64,000 nt of DNA from contig CM030937.1 of the NCBI GenBank assembly GCA_018136815.1, positions 3,337,820-3,401,819 on the forward strand, in the 5' to 3' direction. A program made the translations under genes and the position numbers. Positions 1-9,661 of the stretch are shown one piece after another (positions within the stretch are counted from its first letter, which is position 1; every line of letters starts with the position of its first letter). The DNA is from Isochrysis galbana (lineage: Eukaryota; Haptophyta; Isochrysidales; Isochrysidaceae). The notes beneath the pieces are model-generated. The model ran no database searches. It saw only the letters and a list, made by a program, of their open reading frames with translations, and was not told the origin of the DNA.

Positions 1-705
1 CTCGTTCGTGAGGCGCCAACGCAGGCGGGGCATGCGCAGGCTCGCCGGAGGATGATGTCGATGGCGCGCACCTTTCCCTCATCGCAGTGCTCGAAAGGGT
101 GGAAGTGGAAGGTAAGTTGGAGGCGCTCGACGCGGCGCTTTCCCTCGATGTTGATGTTCTCGTTTGCAGCTCTGCACGTTGCACCCAGCGCGCCACCATC
201 TTTTGCTGCTCCATGGAGAAATACTCGATCTGCACGTGGTGGGTGTTCGCGTACATTGTGCCCGTGCCGGTGTGCGTGATCTTGCAATCGCCCAGGTCCT
301 TGTGGGCCATCAATGCGCCTGTGCTCATTGCCGCCTCCTCGGTCATGTCGATAGCGGGGACGCCCATGTCCCCGTCGCTCTCCTCATCGGACTCCACGAT
401 CTGGTTGGCGCGGCGCGCAGGGAAGTTGAGGTGCTCGTCTGCCTCGCTTGCCTCGTCGCTATCGTCTCCCCTGGCCTCCTTGCCCTCGACCGCGCCCTCG
501 CGTCGCTGCGAAGGCGGAGGGCGAACGCCATCCTCATCCTGGGGGAGGAGACCATCACCCTCCGCCTCCGCCTCCGCGAGCGACCCGCGTTGGCGCTGGC
601 GCGTGCAGTGGCGCTTGCCTGTGACGAGGGAGAGGCGGGCGATGAGATGCGCGCCATGGGCTCATACACGAGCGCAGGCCAGCAGGGAGAAGGGGCGGCG
701 GGCAT
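1..705 (-). CDS. Acidic hypothetical protein, 3' end beyond window
   Basis: I do not recognise the family. The first exon runs from the ATG at 705 to 619 (29 codons, Ala/Pro/Ser-rich). It ends in CAG followed by GCAAGC, a typical GC-type donor, and a CCCCCAG acceptor restarts the frame at 538. The second exon (538 to about 225) has an acidic Asp/Glu-rich stretch and then a well-conserved-looking segment containing DLGDCKITHTGTGTMYANTHH. The reading frame then changes. It resumes from 171 with ENINIEGKRRVERLQLTFHF, then HPFEHCDEGKVRAIDIIL, and runs off the left edge with a Cys-rich end (ACACPACVG). A 53-nt intron (224-172, GTATTT...GTGCAG) restores the frame. A single-base frameshift in an exon that also contains FSMEQQKMVAR is the alternative. 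The plus-strand open frames here are antisense shadows. Confidence 0.5.
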
Positions 706-1585
706 GGCTCACCTCGGCCCGCCATGGCGCGTCCGCCGCGGGCTATTTTGTCGCGGGTCTCATGACGACCCCAGTTTGTGTGATAAAAACGTCATGTTTA
801 TGTATGTAAACGTATGACCGTCATTTTTTTTTCAAAATGTCGGCTGGGAACGTGACCATACTCTGGGTATTATACCGCGTAGAGAGGTGATTTTGGGGTT
901 TTAGTCTTAGATAAGGGGTTATACTGTTAGAGAGAGGGCGCCGCGCCCCCAAACTTGCAGCCCACTTGTAGAAAGGGCCCAAATTTCCGACGAGCTCGAG
1001 CAGCCACCCAAACTTGCAGAAAAATTTGTAAAAGTATTTACCTGGCCCTAACTCTCACAAGATGAATGGCCATCATTGCGCGTTGTCCAAGATGTGTGAG
1101 GAGACTGTGCTTCCACTAGTGGAAGCGAAAAACTACTGTTTGGTTTGCGATCGTCAAGAGAGCAGGATTCGTGGATGAATTGCGATAAACTGCCTCGCGG
1201 TGGATGGAATCAGAGGTCGATGACATACAAGAAGATCGGAGGAGAAAGCGCGCCAACAGAAGTACTTCAATAGTAGATGGATTCGTTTGACGAGAGTGTG
1301 GCCCGAGCCTCTCAAAAGCATGCTTCACTTGGAGACCCGCTGTTCATCGTTGCAGTATAGTGCTACACAATTTGCCTAGGGCTCCGACACGAAGGCGGGC
1401 GTGTGGGGCCGATCTCGCGACTTATGCTGCCGTTCCTAGTGACTCCCTGCCGAATTCCGGCGACCACAACGTTGGGATTGTTGCCATACGATGGTTGTTC
1501 GAAATTCAGCCTTTGGAAAATGACATGCGTAATCAGCTTGCTTACGAGCAACAAGTATTCGGGATGTTCACCGAAGCACCTGTTA
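706..1585. other. Intergenic region with no recognised gene
   Basis: This stretch lies between the 5' end of the left-edge gene and the 3' end of the SPX-kinase gene. It holds two near copies of an AAACTTGCAG motif (about 950-1020) and AT-richer sequence than the flanking genes. I saw no convincing coding frame. Confidence 0.5.
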
Positions 1586-3073
1586 CTACCGTCCAGGCGT
1601 CCTTGGGGACAACTTTAGTTTGGACGCGTCGGCTAAACGTTGTCCTCCACCCACAAGGTCGTGGACTAGCCATGAGATACGCCCACGCAAAATACGCGCG
1701 CACCCGAAGTCAACAACATAGAGACGCGCTGGCCCCCCAGGTCCTTTTGCTATGGCGTCCATGAGCTTGTGCTTCCGCGCCTTGGCTCGTAAGAGCGCAA
1801 CGTGCTCCGCAGATGGGGCAGGATTCATCATTGACAATGCTGAATTTCCCGCCGTTTGCGTATCAGCCAAAGGGTTCTTTAAGCCCTTGCAGGGGATGGC
1901 CTCACCCGTTTTCTCCCTCGTCAATGCCTGACCGGGGTTGGAAGAAGCGCCCACTAAGGCGGGCATCTCGGTCGCATTAGCGCCCACTTCTGCGTCAGTC
2001 AACTCGTGCTCGGGCACGTGGAAGACAAAGTTCATGTCATGGATGTCACCATGTGCAATCTTTAGCTGCCGCAACTCAGCCTGCAGTCTCTTTGCCTCCT
2101 TTCGCCATAGCAAGACGATGGGTTGCTTCATCACGATAGGATCAATGAGCCAAGTCTCCTCCTCGTTGACACTGGCAAGTGCTCGCCAGCCCACCTTGGG
2201 TCGCGCCGCCAGCTCTCGCCGGCGCTCAATCGTGAGCCACCGGAGCCACTGAAAAAAGCTGGGCTGCGAGAGACGCTCCATGCCGATGATGCCTCGTCCA
2301 GCCGAGCTTCGAGAGCCTAGCCTGGGGTTGCCACCAAGCCATCGACAGAAGAAGATCTCAGGAGCCACGCCCGCCAACGCCGCGCGCTCCTGCGTAGACA
2401 CCTCGGCCTCAAAATTGGCGCGTGAGCTCCAATTCCCGTCTTTGATAGCGACTTGTGCAGCTCCCACCATCTTACGGGACGCCAAGTTGCAGCACTGGGC
2501 GTGTTCCTCGCTTGTGGGTGCCCGGTGGAATGCGTTGATTTTGTTGCCGAGCAAGAGCACCTTGGCATTTCCCCCGCTACCGATGGTTTCCATCTCCACC
2601 CTCTCGCCAATGTTCGGGTCAACAAGGGCCCGCATGATGCCTCCGACAGACGCCTCTCCAGTGGAGGTGTGGCTTGGGTCAATGATTGCAAGTGGCTTGA
2701 ACTTGGTACGCATGATGCCTGAGCGTTCCTCCTCGGTCAGGTGCTTATCTAGCTTTTTGACTGCTTTGCGGAGCGCGGTTGCATTGATTGCAGCATACTC
2801 GCTCAGCCGTGAGAAGCCAGGATCGTCCGAGATGGGGAGTGTGCCGTCGATCCAGTCAAGCTCGAGACGCATACGCTCCGTGCATTCATTCACCTTGTGT
2901 ACCTCTTGCTCTATTGCGCACAGCACCTCGGCGAAGGCCCTCTCCCTCGCTCCCGAGCCTGGCCGCAGCTCAGCCATCCGCTTGACGCCCTTCTTGATCC
3001 TCTTGTAGTGGAAGTAGGAGGAGGGGTAGTCTTGGGACTTAACGAGCTGGGAGAGTCGTTGCCCAAACTTCAT
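1586..3073 (-). CDS. SPX domain fused to a protein-kinase-like domain
   Basis: A single-exon reading frame of 495 residues. I chose the ATG at 3073 because it opens MKFGQRL, the canonical SPX start; the upstream extension begins at a GTG. The SPX domain occupies residues 1-115, with the basic clusters KRIKK (24-28) and KAVKKLDKH (103-111) that bind inositol pyrophosphate or phosphate in this family. Residues 155-465 look like a kinase fold. A glycine-rich loop IGSGGNA is at 164-170, VAIK has its lysine at 211, GMERL resembles a hinge at about 264, the catalytic loop HGDIHDMN is at 341-348 and DFG at 455-457. The catalytic Asp, Asn and DFG Asp are all present, so activity is plausible. About 100 low-complexity residues separate catalytic loop and DFG, which is long. 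The C-terminus after DFG is only 38 residues, so the C-lobe is short or continues in an exon I could not place. Inferred role: phosphate-status-responsive signalling kinase in the cytosol. Confidence 0.8.
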   Translation of the reverse strand: MKFGQRLSQLVKSQDYPSSYFHYKRIKKGVKRMAELRPGSGARERAFAEVLCAIEQEVHKVNECTERMRLELDWIDGTLPISDDPGFSRLSEYAAINATALRKAVKKLDKHLTEEERSGIMRTKFKPLAIIDPSHTSTGEASVGGIMRALVDPNIGERVEMETIGSGGNAKVLLLGNKINAFHRAPTSEEHAQCCNLASRKMVGAAQVAIKDGNWSSRANFEAEVSTQERAALAGVAPEIFFCRWLGGNPRLGSRSSAGRGIIGMERLSQPSFFQWLRWLTIERRRELAARPKVGWRALASVNEEETWLIDPIVMKQPIVLLWRKEAKRLQAELRQLKIAHGDIHDMNFVFHVPEHELTDAEVGANATEMPALVGASSNPGQALTREKTGEAIPCKGLKNPLADTQTAGNSALSMMNPAPSAEHVALLRAKARKHKLMDAIAKGPGGPARLYVVDFGCARILRGRISWLVHDLVGGGQRLADASKLKLSPRTPGR

Positions 3074-3184
3074 CGGGGCTGCGAGGCCACGCGCGAGAGC
3101 CAGAGCCAAGGGGGTAAGGGGGAAGCTTAAGAGGGGCAGAGCGCCTCTGGGGGCCTTGGCACTCGCTTGGGATCCCCACCACAC

Positions 3185-3741
3185 TCTCCCGCGCGCGGCC
3201 AGCCACCCTGCCCTCGCCTGGACGCCTGGACTTACATGACTTTTACTACTACTACTACTACTTCTGTGGCACTATTCGGATAATGGGGACACTCTCCTAA
3301 TCCATGACTCCTTACTGCCGGGACCGCAGTCAGTGCCTCAAAATGGCTGTGCTTTGAGCTTTGTTTTGTGTTTTCTTGTGGAGAGCAGGGAGAGGAGGGC
3401 TGCATGGAGTATCTCGCGCGCGTAGGCTCGCAGCCTCAAGCCTCAATGATGCCTCCGGAGGTGCTGCGCGCCGGCGCCGCGCCGGGCCGCCGCCCGCCGC
3501 CTCCCACCTCCCATGCTTTTTAGTTTTTAGGCCGCCTCCTTGTCCTTGGCGTTTGTAGAGGTATGGGAGGGTACCTCAATACCAACACCATAACCATAAC
3601 ACCTTCCCCACAGGATATCCAAGATCTGTCCCCTTACTCGACGCGCAAGGCGAACTAGATCACTAGATCCAATATTGTATCATCCGAGCAGCGCTGTGCG
3701 CTCTGCCTCGCACAAGCCGCGATGGTTGCCGCATGGGCACC
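3185..3741. other. Intergenic, with (ACT)n microsatellite
   Basis: The SPX-kinase upstream region. It contains a short TTACTACTACTACTAC tract at about 3242-3262 and GC-rich sequence, with no supported gene. The target duplication of the LINE insertion starts at 3742. Confidence 0.5.
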
Positions 3742-3758
3742 AGCGCGATACCGGTAGA

Positions 3759-5094
3759 AAAAAAATCTTCTTAAAAATCCCCGCTACATGTGCGGCGTGA
3801 GGCAGCGTGCTAGTGACCCTCCCTTCTACCCAACCCTAACCCTTATCGACCCCCTTCCCCTTCCCCAGTTCCCTCTTTAGCGGAGAAGCCGGTTCCGGGG
3901 AGGCCGTGCGCGCTGCTTCGGCCAGGAGTCGGAGAGAAGGGGGCGGGAGACTGTGGCTTCTCTTGTGTTTTCACTTTGGTCGGGGTACCTTCCTTAGAGT
4001 CCGTGTGATCCTGCTTTGATCTCTGCCAATTTTCCTGCTAGTAAAATTTCTATCCATCTTAAGTGATGTGTCGTATATCCAATTCTCTCGCCGCCTGCGA
4101 GAGGTTCTCCGACGTTTCGAGGTTGAAGTCTTTATCCACCGTGTAAAGAGGGCTTATTATCTTTCTTAAATGTTTATTGCTCGGGGCGTGTAGCCCCCTC
4201 TTCTCCCGTTGCCTCTTAAGCCTTTGAAAGAAACCGATTCTCGATTCTCGCCGTTACTAGTAGATGGTATCTAGTGAGAATTGCCCTCAGGATCGATCTA
4301 GCGGACCTACCATCCGCGTTGCCATATTGAATGTTGTAGAAGTCCGTAAGGATATACCTCCACGCCAGGATACCTAAGTATCCCGAGGAGGGGTGAGGCC
4401 TGTCCACTTGGTAGCAAAAAAGACGTTGGGCTACTTCTGAGCCCGGTCTGAGATTAATCCTTATAAGACCCTCTATGAATTCGAAGACGGGCTCCGTCGC
4501 GATGCATACGGCTAAATGCGTGGAGCATTCGGGGGCTATGCCGCAAAAACGGCATGTCGGGTCGTCCGCGAATCTGTTCGCCGTGGCTATTCTCCTATAT
4601 AGTATGTGCTTGAAGTGCATGTACGAGTCCCTCGGGGTCAGAAAGTTGTACTTGTACAACTGTGATATTTGCGCCCATTTTCCTGAGAGGGCCGGTAATC
4701 TTTTTTCCCATCGCAGTGTGGATTTTTGCTTCTTCGTCTTCCTCAACGCGAGGAACGCCTTAGTGAGCGCCTTAACATTGATGTCTTCTAGCGTTTTACT
4801 GGTGTCTTTGAGCGTGTACTCTTGTGGAATCGGGTACGCCGTCTCGGCTAGCTCGTCGTATGCTCGTCCCCATTTCAGCGGGGTGTATAGCTCGTCCGGT
4901 ACTGACCTCGGGTTGACCCGCTCGTGGATATGGGGCTCTCCCATAACATTTAGCTGTACTGCGTGATAGTTGCCACCCCGGCGCAGATAGTAGTTACTAC
5001 TATGTTCTTTGTCAACTAGTATTTCGCCTAGGTCGTGTGCGTCCGGGTCCTCCTGGGGGGCTAAATCGTGCTCCTCCGGAGCCGGGGGTGAAGT
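3759..5094 (-). mobile_element. 5'-truncated LINE: ORF2 C-terminus and 3' end
   Basis: A 1.34-kb non-LTR retrotransposon end in minus orientation. It is flanked by a 17-bp direct repeat AGCGCGATACCGGTAGA at 3742-3758 and 5095-5111, the signature of target-primed reverse transcription. The open frame 4216-5121 encodes about 300 residues of the ORF2 C-terminus. It has the reverse-transcriptase-associated zinc segment FLTPRDSYMHFKHILYRR followed by CRFCG and ECSTHLAVC, and then LAWRYILTDFYNIQYGN. The element ends, on the minus strand, in CGGGGATTTTTAAGAAGA followed by eight T residues. The start of the open frame lies in the duplicated target site, so its first residues come from the host sequence. 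The RT and endonuclease domains are missing. Confidence 0.85.
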
Positions 5095-5136
5095 AGCGCG
5101 ATACCGGTAGACCAAGTTCAAGTGAGGTAGGGCTTC

Positions 5137-6567
5137 TTACGATCCCTTGGGTCCGGCGTGGATGCTGAGGTTCTTGATGTCGCCTCCTAATTCGCGGCAG
5201 TTGCGAACGGCGTATTCAATGGGGTAGGGAGCCCCGTTGATGTTGAGTAAGAGCTTTCGTGGAAAGTCGAACGAGGCGAATGAGCCCTGCCTCGGGGTCA
5301 CGTACAGGTGGTACACCTCCTTTTTGCCTTGGGTCACGAGGACCCCTTCCTTGGTGAGGATTTTGGTGCGCTCTTGGTTGCCTTGGAGAAAGTAGAACCC
5401 TTGGCTGTCAACCGCCTTTGCGAGCGAGCTGATGGTGATGTAGTTTTTCATCTCGAATTTGTAGTTGCGCACCACTAGGTGCGCTGCAGCGTCTCTGAAG
5501 GCGCTGGCCAGCGCTTTGTTGGACGCGCGGGGCAGCTCCTTGAATTTCTCGTCGAGGGTTTGGTATTTGACCCCGATCGGGCAAGGGATGCCTACTTTGC
5601 GGAAGTCCGCCACATCCTTGTACATTTCGCGAAATTGGTTGGCGCAATCCGCTGTGACGAGGATCTCCCATGGGCCAGAGGCGCTCTTGGACAGGAAGTC
5701 CGGCTCGAGGTCTACTCCCTCCAGCTTATTGAGATGCGCGACGATGGCACTAAGGGCCTCTTCGTCCTTGATTTTGTATCCCTTCTCGTACGGCGTAAAG
5801 GAGATGGTGATTTTTTGAGATGCTTCGAACTCAGCTTCGGCTTCAGCTTCGGGTTCAAGGTCTTCGTCAAGCAGAGCCACCTGGGTAGCCGGGGTGGAGA
5901 GGGTGGTTAGTCCTATAAGCAGCCGTGTCTCGTAGGGGCCCAGCGGGATTGATGCGGTCCTCCCATTGGCACCTCCTCCCAGTGTTGTTTGGGTGTGGTG
6001 TCTGTCTGTTGGCCTTTGTTGAGCCGCTTGGCTCTCTGTCTTGTTTGGCCCACGCGCGCACGTGGCGCGGTTGTCGTCTCGTCGTCTCGTGTTGATGGCG
6101 GGAGCCTCTCCCTCGTCGTCTCCTTCGGTGTGTTTGCCTCCCCTTTTGGGGGTCCAGTCTTGTCCTCTCCCTGTTGTTGTTTCCCAATGTTGTGACATTT
6201 CCCCATGGGGGCTTTGTCCATGATGGTGCCGGGCCGGCCCCTCGTGCCGGAGCACGAGGGCGGTTTCGCGGCTGTGTAGGGGCCGGGCCCGGAGGCCTCC
6301 CCTGATGGAGCGTCCCTCTGGTGAGGAGTGGTTGGTGGGGCTGTGGAGGGTGGAATGGGTGTGCTGCATGCTGGCTGTTGCCAGCATGCAGGCTTTGGTC
6401 GCTCTGTTCTCTGCTGTGCTCGGGCGTGGCCCGCTGGCTCTTTCGCCCACCTGGTCGGGCGGGTCGTCCTGACGCGGTCGCTTCGGCGACAGGGGGGTGT
6501 CCATGAACGCTTCGTCCATTGCGGCGAGGGCGGCGGCGGCGAGAGCGGGCGGCGGCGCGCGCTCCAT
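5137..6567 (-). CDS. LINE ORF1-like protein (476 aa), intact frame
   Basis: ATG at 6567 (MERAPPP) to a stop at 5137. The first 230 residues are a low-complexity Pro/Arg/Thr/Gln tail. Residues 250-476 form a compact domain beginning with KITISFTPYEKGYKIKDEE and including LEGVDLEPDFLSKSASGPWE and ITISSLAKAVDSQGFYFLQG. Related copies occur at 6986-8368, 15372-16150 and 22169-22281, which is why I call it ORF1 of the local LINE. No CCHC knuckle is visible. The start codon lies 4 bases after a perfect hairpin (6572-6589). A LINE end has inserted just downstream, so the native ORF2 is lost. Likely role: nucleic-acid binding in the retrotransposon RNP. The longer frame 5913-6665 on the same strand is a shadow. 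Confidence 0.7.
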   Translation of the reverse strand: MERAPPPALAAAALAAMDEAFMDTPLSPKRPRQDDPPDQVGERASGPRPSTAENRATKACMLATASMQHTHSTLHSPTNHSSPEGRSIRGGLRARPLHSRETALVLRHEGPARHHHGQSPHGEMSQHWETTTGRGQDWTPKRGGKHTEGDDEGEAPAINTRRRDDNRATCARGPNKTESQAAQQRPTDRHHTQTTLGGGANGRTASIPLGPYETRLLIGLTTLSTPATQVALLDEDLEPEAEAEAEFEASQKITISFTPYEKGYKIKDEEALSAIVAHLNKLEGVDLEPDFLSKSASGPWEILVTADCANQFREMYKDVADFRKVGIPCPIGVKYQTLDEKFKELPRASNKALASAFRDAAAHLVVRNYKFEMKNYITISSLAKAVDSQGFYFLQGNQERTKILTKEGVLVTQGKKEVYHLYVTPRQGSFASFDFPRKLLLNINGAPYPIEYAVRNCRELGGDIKNLSIHAGPKGS

Positions 6568-6600
6568 GACCCTATCGTTTTAACGATAGTTCTCTCTCTC
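6565..6600 (-). promoter_or_regulatory. 5'-terminal hairpin of the LINE
   Basis: On the minus strand ACTATCGTTAAAACGATAG folds into a 7-bp stem with a 4-nt loop, followed by GGTC and the ORF1 ATG. The same layout with different stem sequences recurs at the start of other retroposons in the window (see findings). Confidence 0.7.
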
Positions 6601-6823
6601 GGGTTCAAGCGATGTGTCGCCGAGCCCAATCTTTTAAAACGATTCCTAGATGCGATATTAATCAAGATGCAAGATGGGACTGTACGTCGATAACTTGCTC
6701 TTTAGCTTCCCTCGCGACAACAAATCGGCTACCGAGCAAGTCCGCACATTCCTTTCAAGGTATACCGCAAGGTTCGCGTGCAGCGCTCCCAAGGCGCCCT
6801 CATTGTTTTGTGGGATGCAGCTA
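6601..6823. other. Unassigned repeat-flanked sequence
   Basis: This lies between the LINE 5' end and a Repeat A fragment. A plus frame (YVDNLLFSFPRDNKSATEQV...) is open, but I could not assign it to a family. It may be a remnant of a retroelement. Confidence 0.3.
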
Positions 6824-6980
6824 AGTTTATACTTAGTTCGCCCATGGGGGGGTACGAGCCCCCCCCTCTCTCCACTCCTCCCCTGCCATGGGGGAGGAAC
6901 CACCCACTCTCCTGGCACGCCTGATGGCCCGCCAGGAGCACACTGCCATGCTGACCCATCCCTCTCCCCACAGGCACGCC
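6824..6980 (+). mobile_element. 5' fragment of Repeat A
   Basis: About 155 bp matching the first part of Repeat A, starting with the hairpin CTAAGTTTATACTTAG and CCCATGGGGGGG. It stops after CCCCACAGG and runs directly into the 3' part of an ORF1 copy. Confidence 0.75.
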
Positions 6981-6985
6981 CATCT

Positions 6986-8368
6986 TTACGAATAACGAAT
7001 AACGACAAAGGTGTCTTGCTCGCAAGTACATTGGCGGAAGCTTACTTGGTTTTTGCGTAGGTAAGAGATGGCCCACGCTTTGTCGTAGCCCTTGCATCCT
7101 CCCGGGGCGCCTTGTATGGCTATCTCTCCCTCCGGGGTTACGCATTCCACCGAAGAGCGGACCGCGTAATCGAGATTGAAGTTTTCTCCGTCGTCGAGGG
7201 TCACGTGAAAGTTGCGCGGGAAGCGGTGCCCCAAGGCAGATGTGTCGGTGTAAACATAGAAATGCCAGATCGGGCGTTAGCCCGATTCGACTTTTACAAT
7301 TCCTTCTAATGCGGTTTTGGCGCGTTGTTGGTTGCCCCTGAGAACGTGGAAGCCTTCGCGCTCTAAGGCGCTTGCCAAGTGGCGCGTCTTGGTCTTGTAC
7401 GCTTTGACTGGGTCGAAAATGCGGAAGACGATGTAGGTGGCGATCTCCTTAAGGGAGGACCGGATTGCGCTAGATTTGCGTGGGGCTTGATCGGCTAGCG
7501 TGCCATAGGTGACCCCGAATTCGTGCGGGACTCCTGATAGAACCGTTTGGAGTTTGTCACCATATAGGCGGCCTTGAATTGGTCGTGCGCATCATCATCA
7601 ACGTAAAAGATCCAAGGGCCTTTGCGACCCTTATCCATTCCGTCTGGGGTGGCGTCGAGGCCTTCTAGCCTCGAGAGTAAGAATTTCATAAATGTGGCTA
7701 CGTCTTCACTCTTGATATCCTTTTTGTCTTCAGCTAGCTGGGCTAGCTGTATGAAAAAAGGAGTGTCTTCGGGCTCTTCCTCTTCATCTAGAGGGGGTGG
7801 TGCGAGTTGGGTGGTGGTGTCCACCATCGGCTTTGGATCCGACTGGGGGTCGGCTCGCTTGCGCGAGGGTTGTTGGGGTTGTGGGGTTTGCTGCATTTGG
7901 GCCAGCTGTGCTGGGCCCTTTCCTTTGGGTCCATGCTGGGCGGCTTCTGCGTACGACTTCTGTGCTGGTGTCTGGTGTTGGTTGTTGGTTTGAGAGCGCA
8001 AATGCTCCCATGATGGATTGTTGTGTCAAGTGCCCGCCCCCGAGGGGTGCACTGATGGTAGGAGTTGCCACCATGGGGGTGGCAGCAGTGCTGCCAGCCC
8101 CCATGGGGAGTCCTTGGTTAGGTGGCGAAGCGAGGGAGGCGGGAGGCAGGGCATTGCCCTGGCTTTGGTCTGCAGCTGGGAACAGGACCCTGCCTGCTCC
8201 CTGGCTGTGTGGCTGTCTGGGAGGCGAGGGCGGTGGCGCCATGTCGACGTCCTGGTCAGGCGGGGCTGAGGGTTGAGCGCGCTTGGGCTCCGGCGGTTTG
8301 GGGCGGCCCCGTTGGGGCGTCGTGGCGGCGGGGGGCTGGGAGGTGGGAGCGGTCGGCGCGCGCTCCAT
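6986..8368 (-). pseudogene. Second LINE ORF1 copy, broken
   Basis: The ATG at 8368 opens MERAPTAPTSQPP, followed by a Pro/Gln-rich tail. A frame change near 7990 leads into KSYAEAAQHGPKGKGPAQ... and the domain with LEGLDATPDGMDKGRKGPW and FYVDDDAHDQFKAAY. That frame stops at 7495. Homology resumes in other frames down to 6986 (YIVFRIFDPVKAYKTKTRHL, then HRFPRNFHVTLDDGENFNLD). At least two frame changes and one stop disrupt it. It is a diverged relative of the 5137-6567 ORF1. Confidence 0.65.
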
Positions 8369-8369
8369 C

Positions 8370-8400
8370 GCTAAAACTATAACGATAATTTTGATTTATC
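8370..8400 (-). promoter_or_regulatory. 5'-terminal hairpin of second ORF1 copy
   Basis: On the minus strand AAAATTATCGTTATAGTTTT pairs as an 8-bp stem (one G-U) around a CGTT loop. It is followed by AGCG and the ATG at 8368. Position and size match the hairpins of the other families, but the stem sequence differs. Confidence 0.5.
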
Positions 8401-9661
8401 GGCCTAATGAGAATCCTTCGTCGGCCTATGCGTCATCTCGCTTGAGCTCGATTCAGTCCTGATGTATGCTTGTATCTTTCATTGGAAATGACGTCGGATG
8501 GGAAATAGGGATTGATTCGCCTTTGGCGATGGCGATGGGGGAGTGTCAGAGTTTTCTTGTTGTCCTAGTTTAATCCTAGTGCTGAGGGACCGTGCCTCAT
8601 CGGCAACGGAGCCCCTACCCCGCGATGGGGGTGTGCGCGGTTGGTGCATGGCTCGTCCGGTGTATGTGGCTAGAGATGCTAGCCAACAAGAGCTTCTACA
8701 AGACTACAATTTCTAATCATCTACTAGAGTATAGTACATAGTACTACTCTTTCCTCTAGAGTAGGGCGAGAGGCCCACCACGAGGAGGAATCCGGGCCCC
8801 CGATACTGCAGTTCAGATTTATGAGGGAGTTGTGGGAGGCGTACCTGGGGACAGACTGTCGCACGCGCTGCTGTTGGCGGAGGGGAGAGAGGGGCGGCCG
8901 ACTGGGCGGGTGAGCGCTCCGCCGGAGGGGAGGGTTGGGGGAGGAGGGGGAAGGAGAGGGAGATGGAGGAGGAGCGAGGCACGAAAGGCGAGGGAGCGGA
9001 GATAGGTGGCGTGTGGGTGGTGGGATGGAATGGGGGTGGGGGTGGGGGGGGGCGGGGGGCGGGAGGGGGGGGAGGGGGAAGGGAAGGTGGAGGCGGGGCG
9101 CGAGGCTGTGGGCAGCGTGAGCGACTGGGAGCAGTCACAGGGTGGAGGGAGGCAGCGGGAGAGACGGAGCACGCGGCTGGGCGATCCTAGGGGTGAGGGA
9201 GAATGAAGAGAAGAGGGAGGGAGAGGGAGGATTGGGAGGACGGAGAGGGAGAGGAGGAAGAGGGCGGGCGTGGTGGTTGGGGGGGGGGTGACGCTAGAGG
9301 TGGAACGAGGGCAACGAGGGCAAGCTGCCGCCTCAGCCGCCCACGTCACGCATCCACCGCGTTTCGCTTGGGTTCGTGGCCGAAAGGGGGGTCCGTTAGG
9401 GAGGGAGAACAGATGAGAACGGACGGAGAGGATGGAGAGGTAGAGAGTGAGGCATCCAGCGTGGTTGACGCGAGATGGGGGGCTCGAGCTTGATGCGGCT
9501 ACGGGGAGGGAGGGAGCAGCGGGCAGAAGTGGAGCGGACTTCTCATTCTCCCTTTTGGGACGGGCGTGGAAGCCGCAGCCCGATGCAGGCTGGTGGCGCA
9601 TGCCCCGACGTCCTTCCCGCCTTTTGCCCACCCGCTTGCGCAGAGGCAGTGAGGCACTGCT
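8400..9661. other. Upstream region of the PRPP synthetase gene; G-rich tract
   Basis: No gene supported. 8930-9300 is strongly purine-rich on the plus strand (GGGGA and GGGGGG runs), giving long Pro/Ser shadow frames on the minus strand (8713-9138, 8819-9631). The final 150 bp before the ATG is mixed sequence. Confidence 0.5.

Noticed and set aside
5913-6665. 250-codon minus frame over the ORF1 N-terminus
   Set aside because: A shadow of the true ORF1 frame, which continues into the conserved domain.
8713-9631. Pro/Ser-rich minus frames upstream of PRS
   Set aside because: Translations of a purine-rich tract, with no conserved feature.
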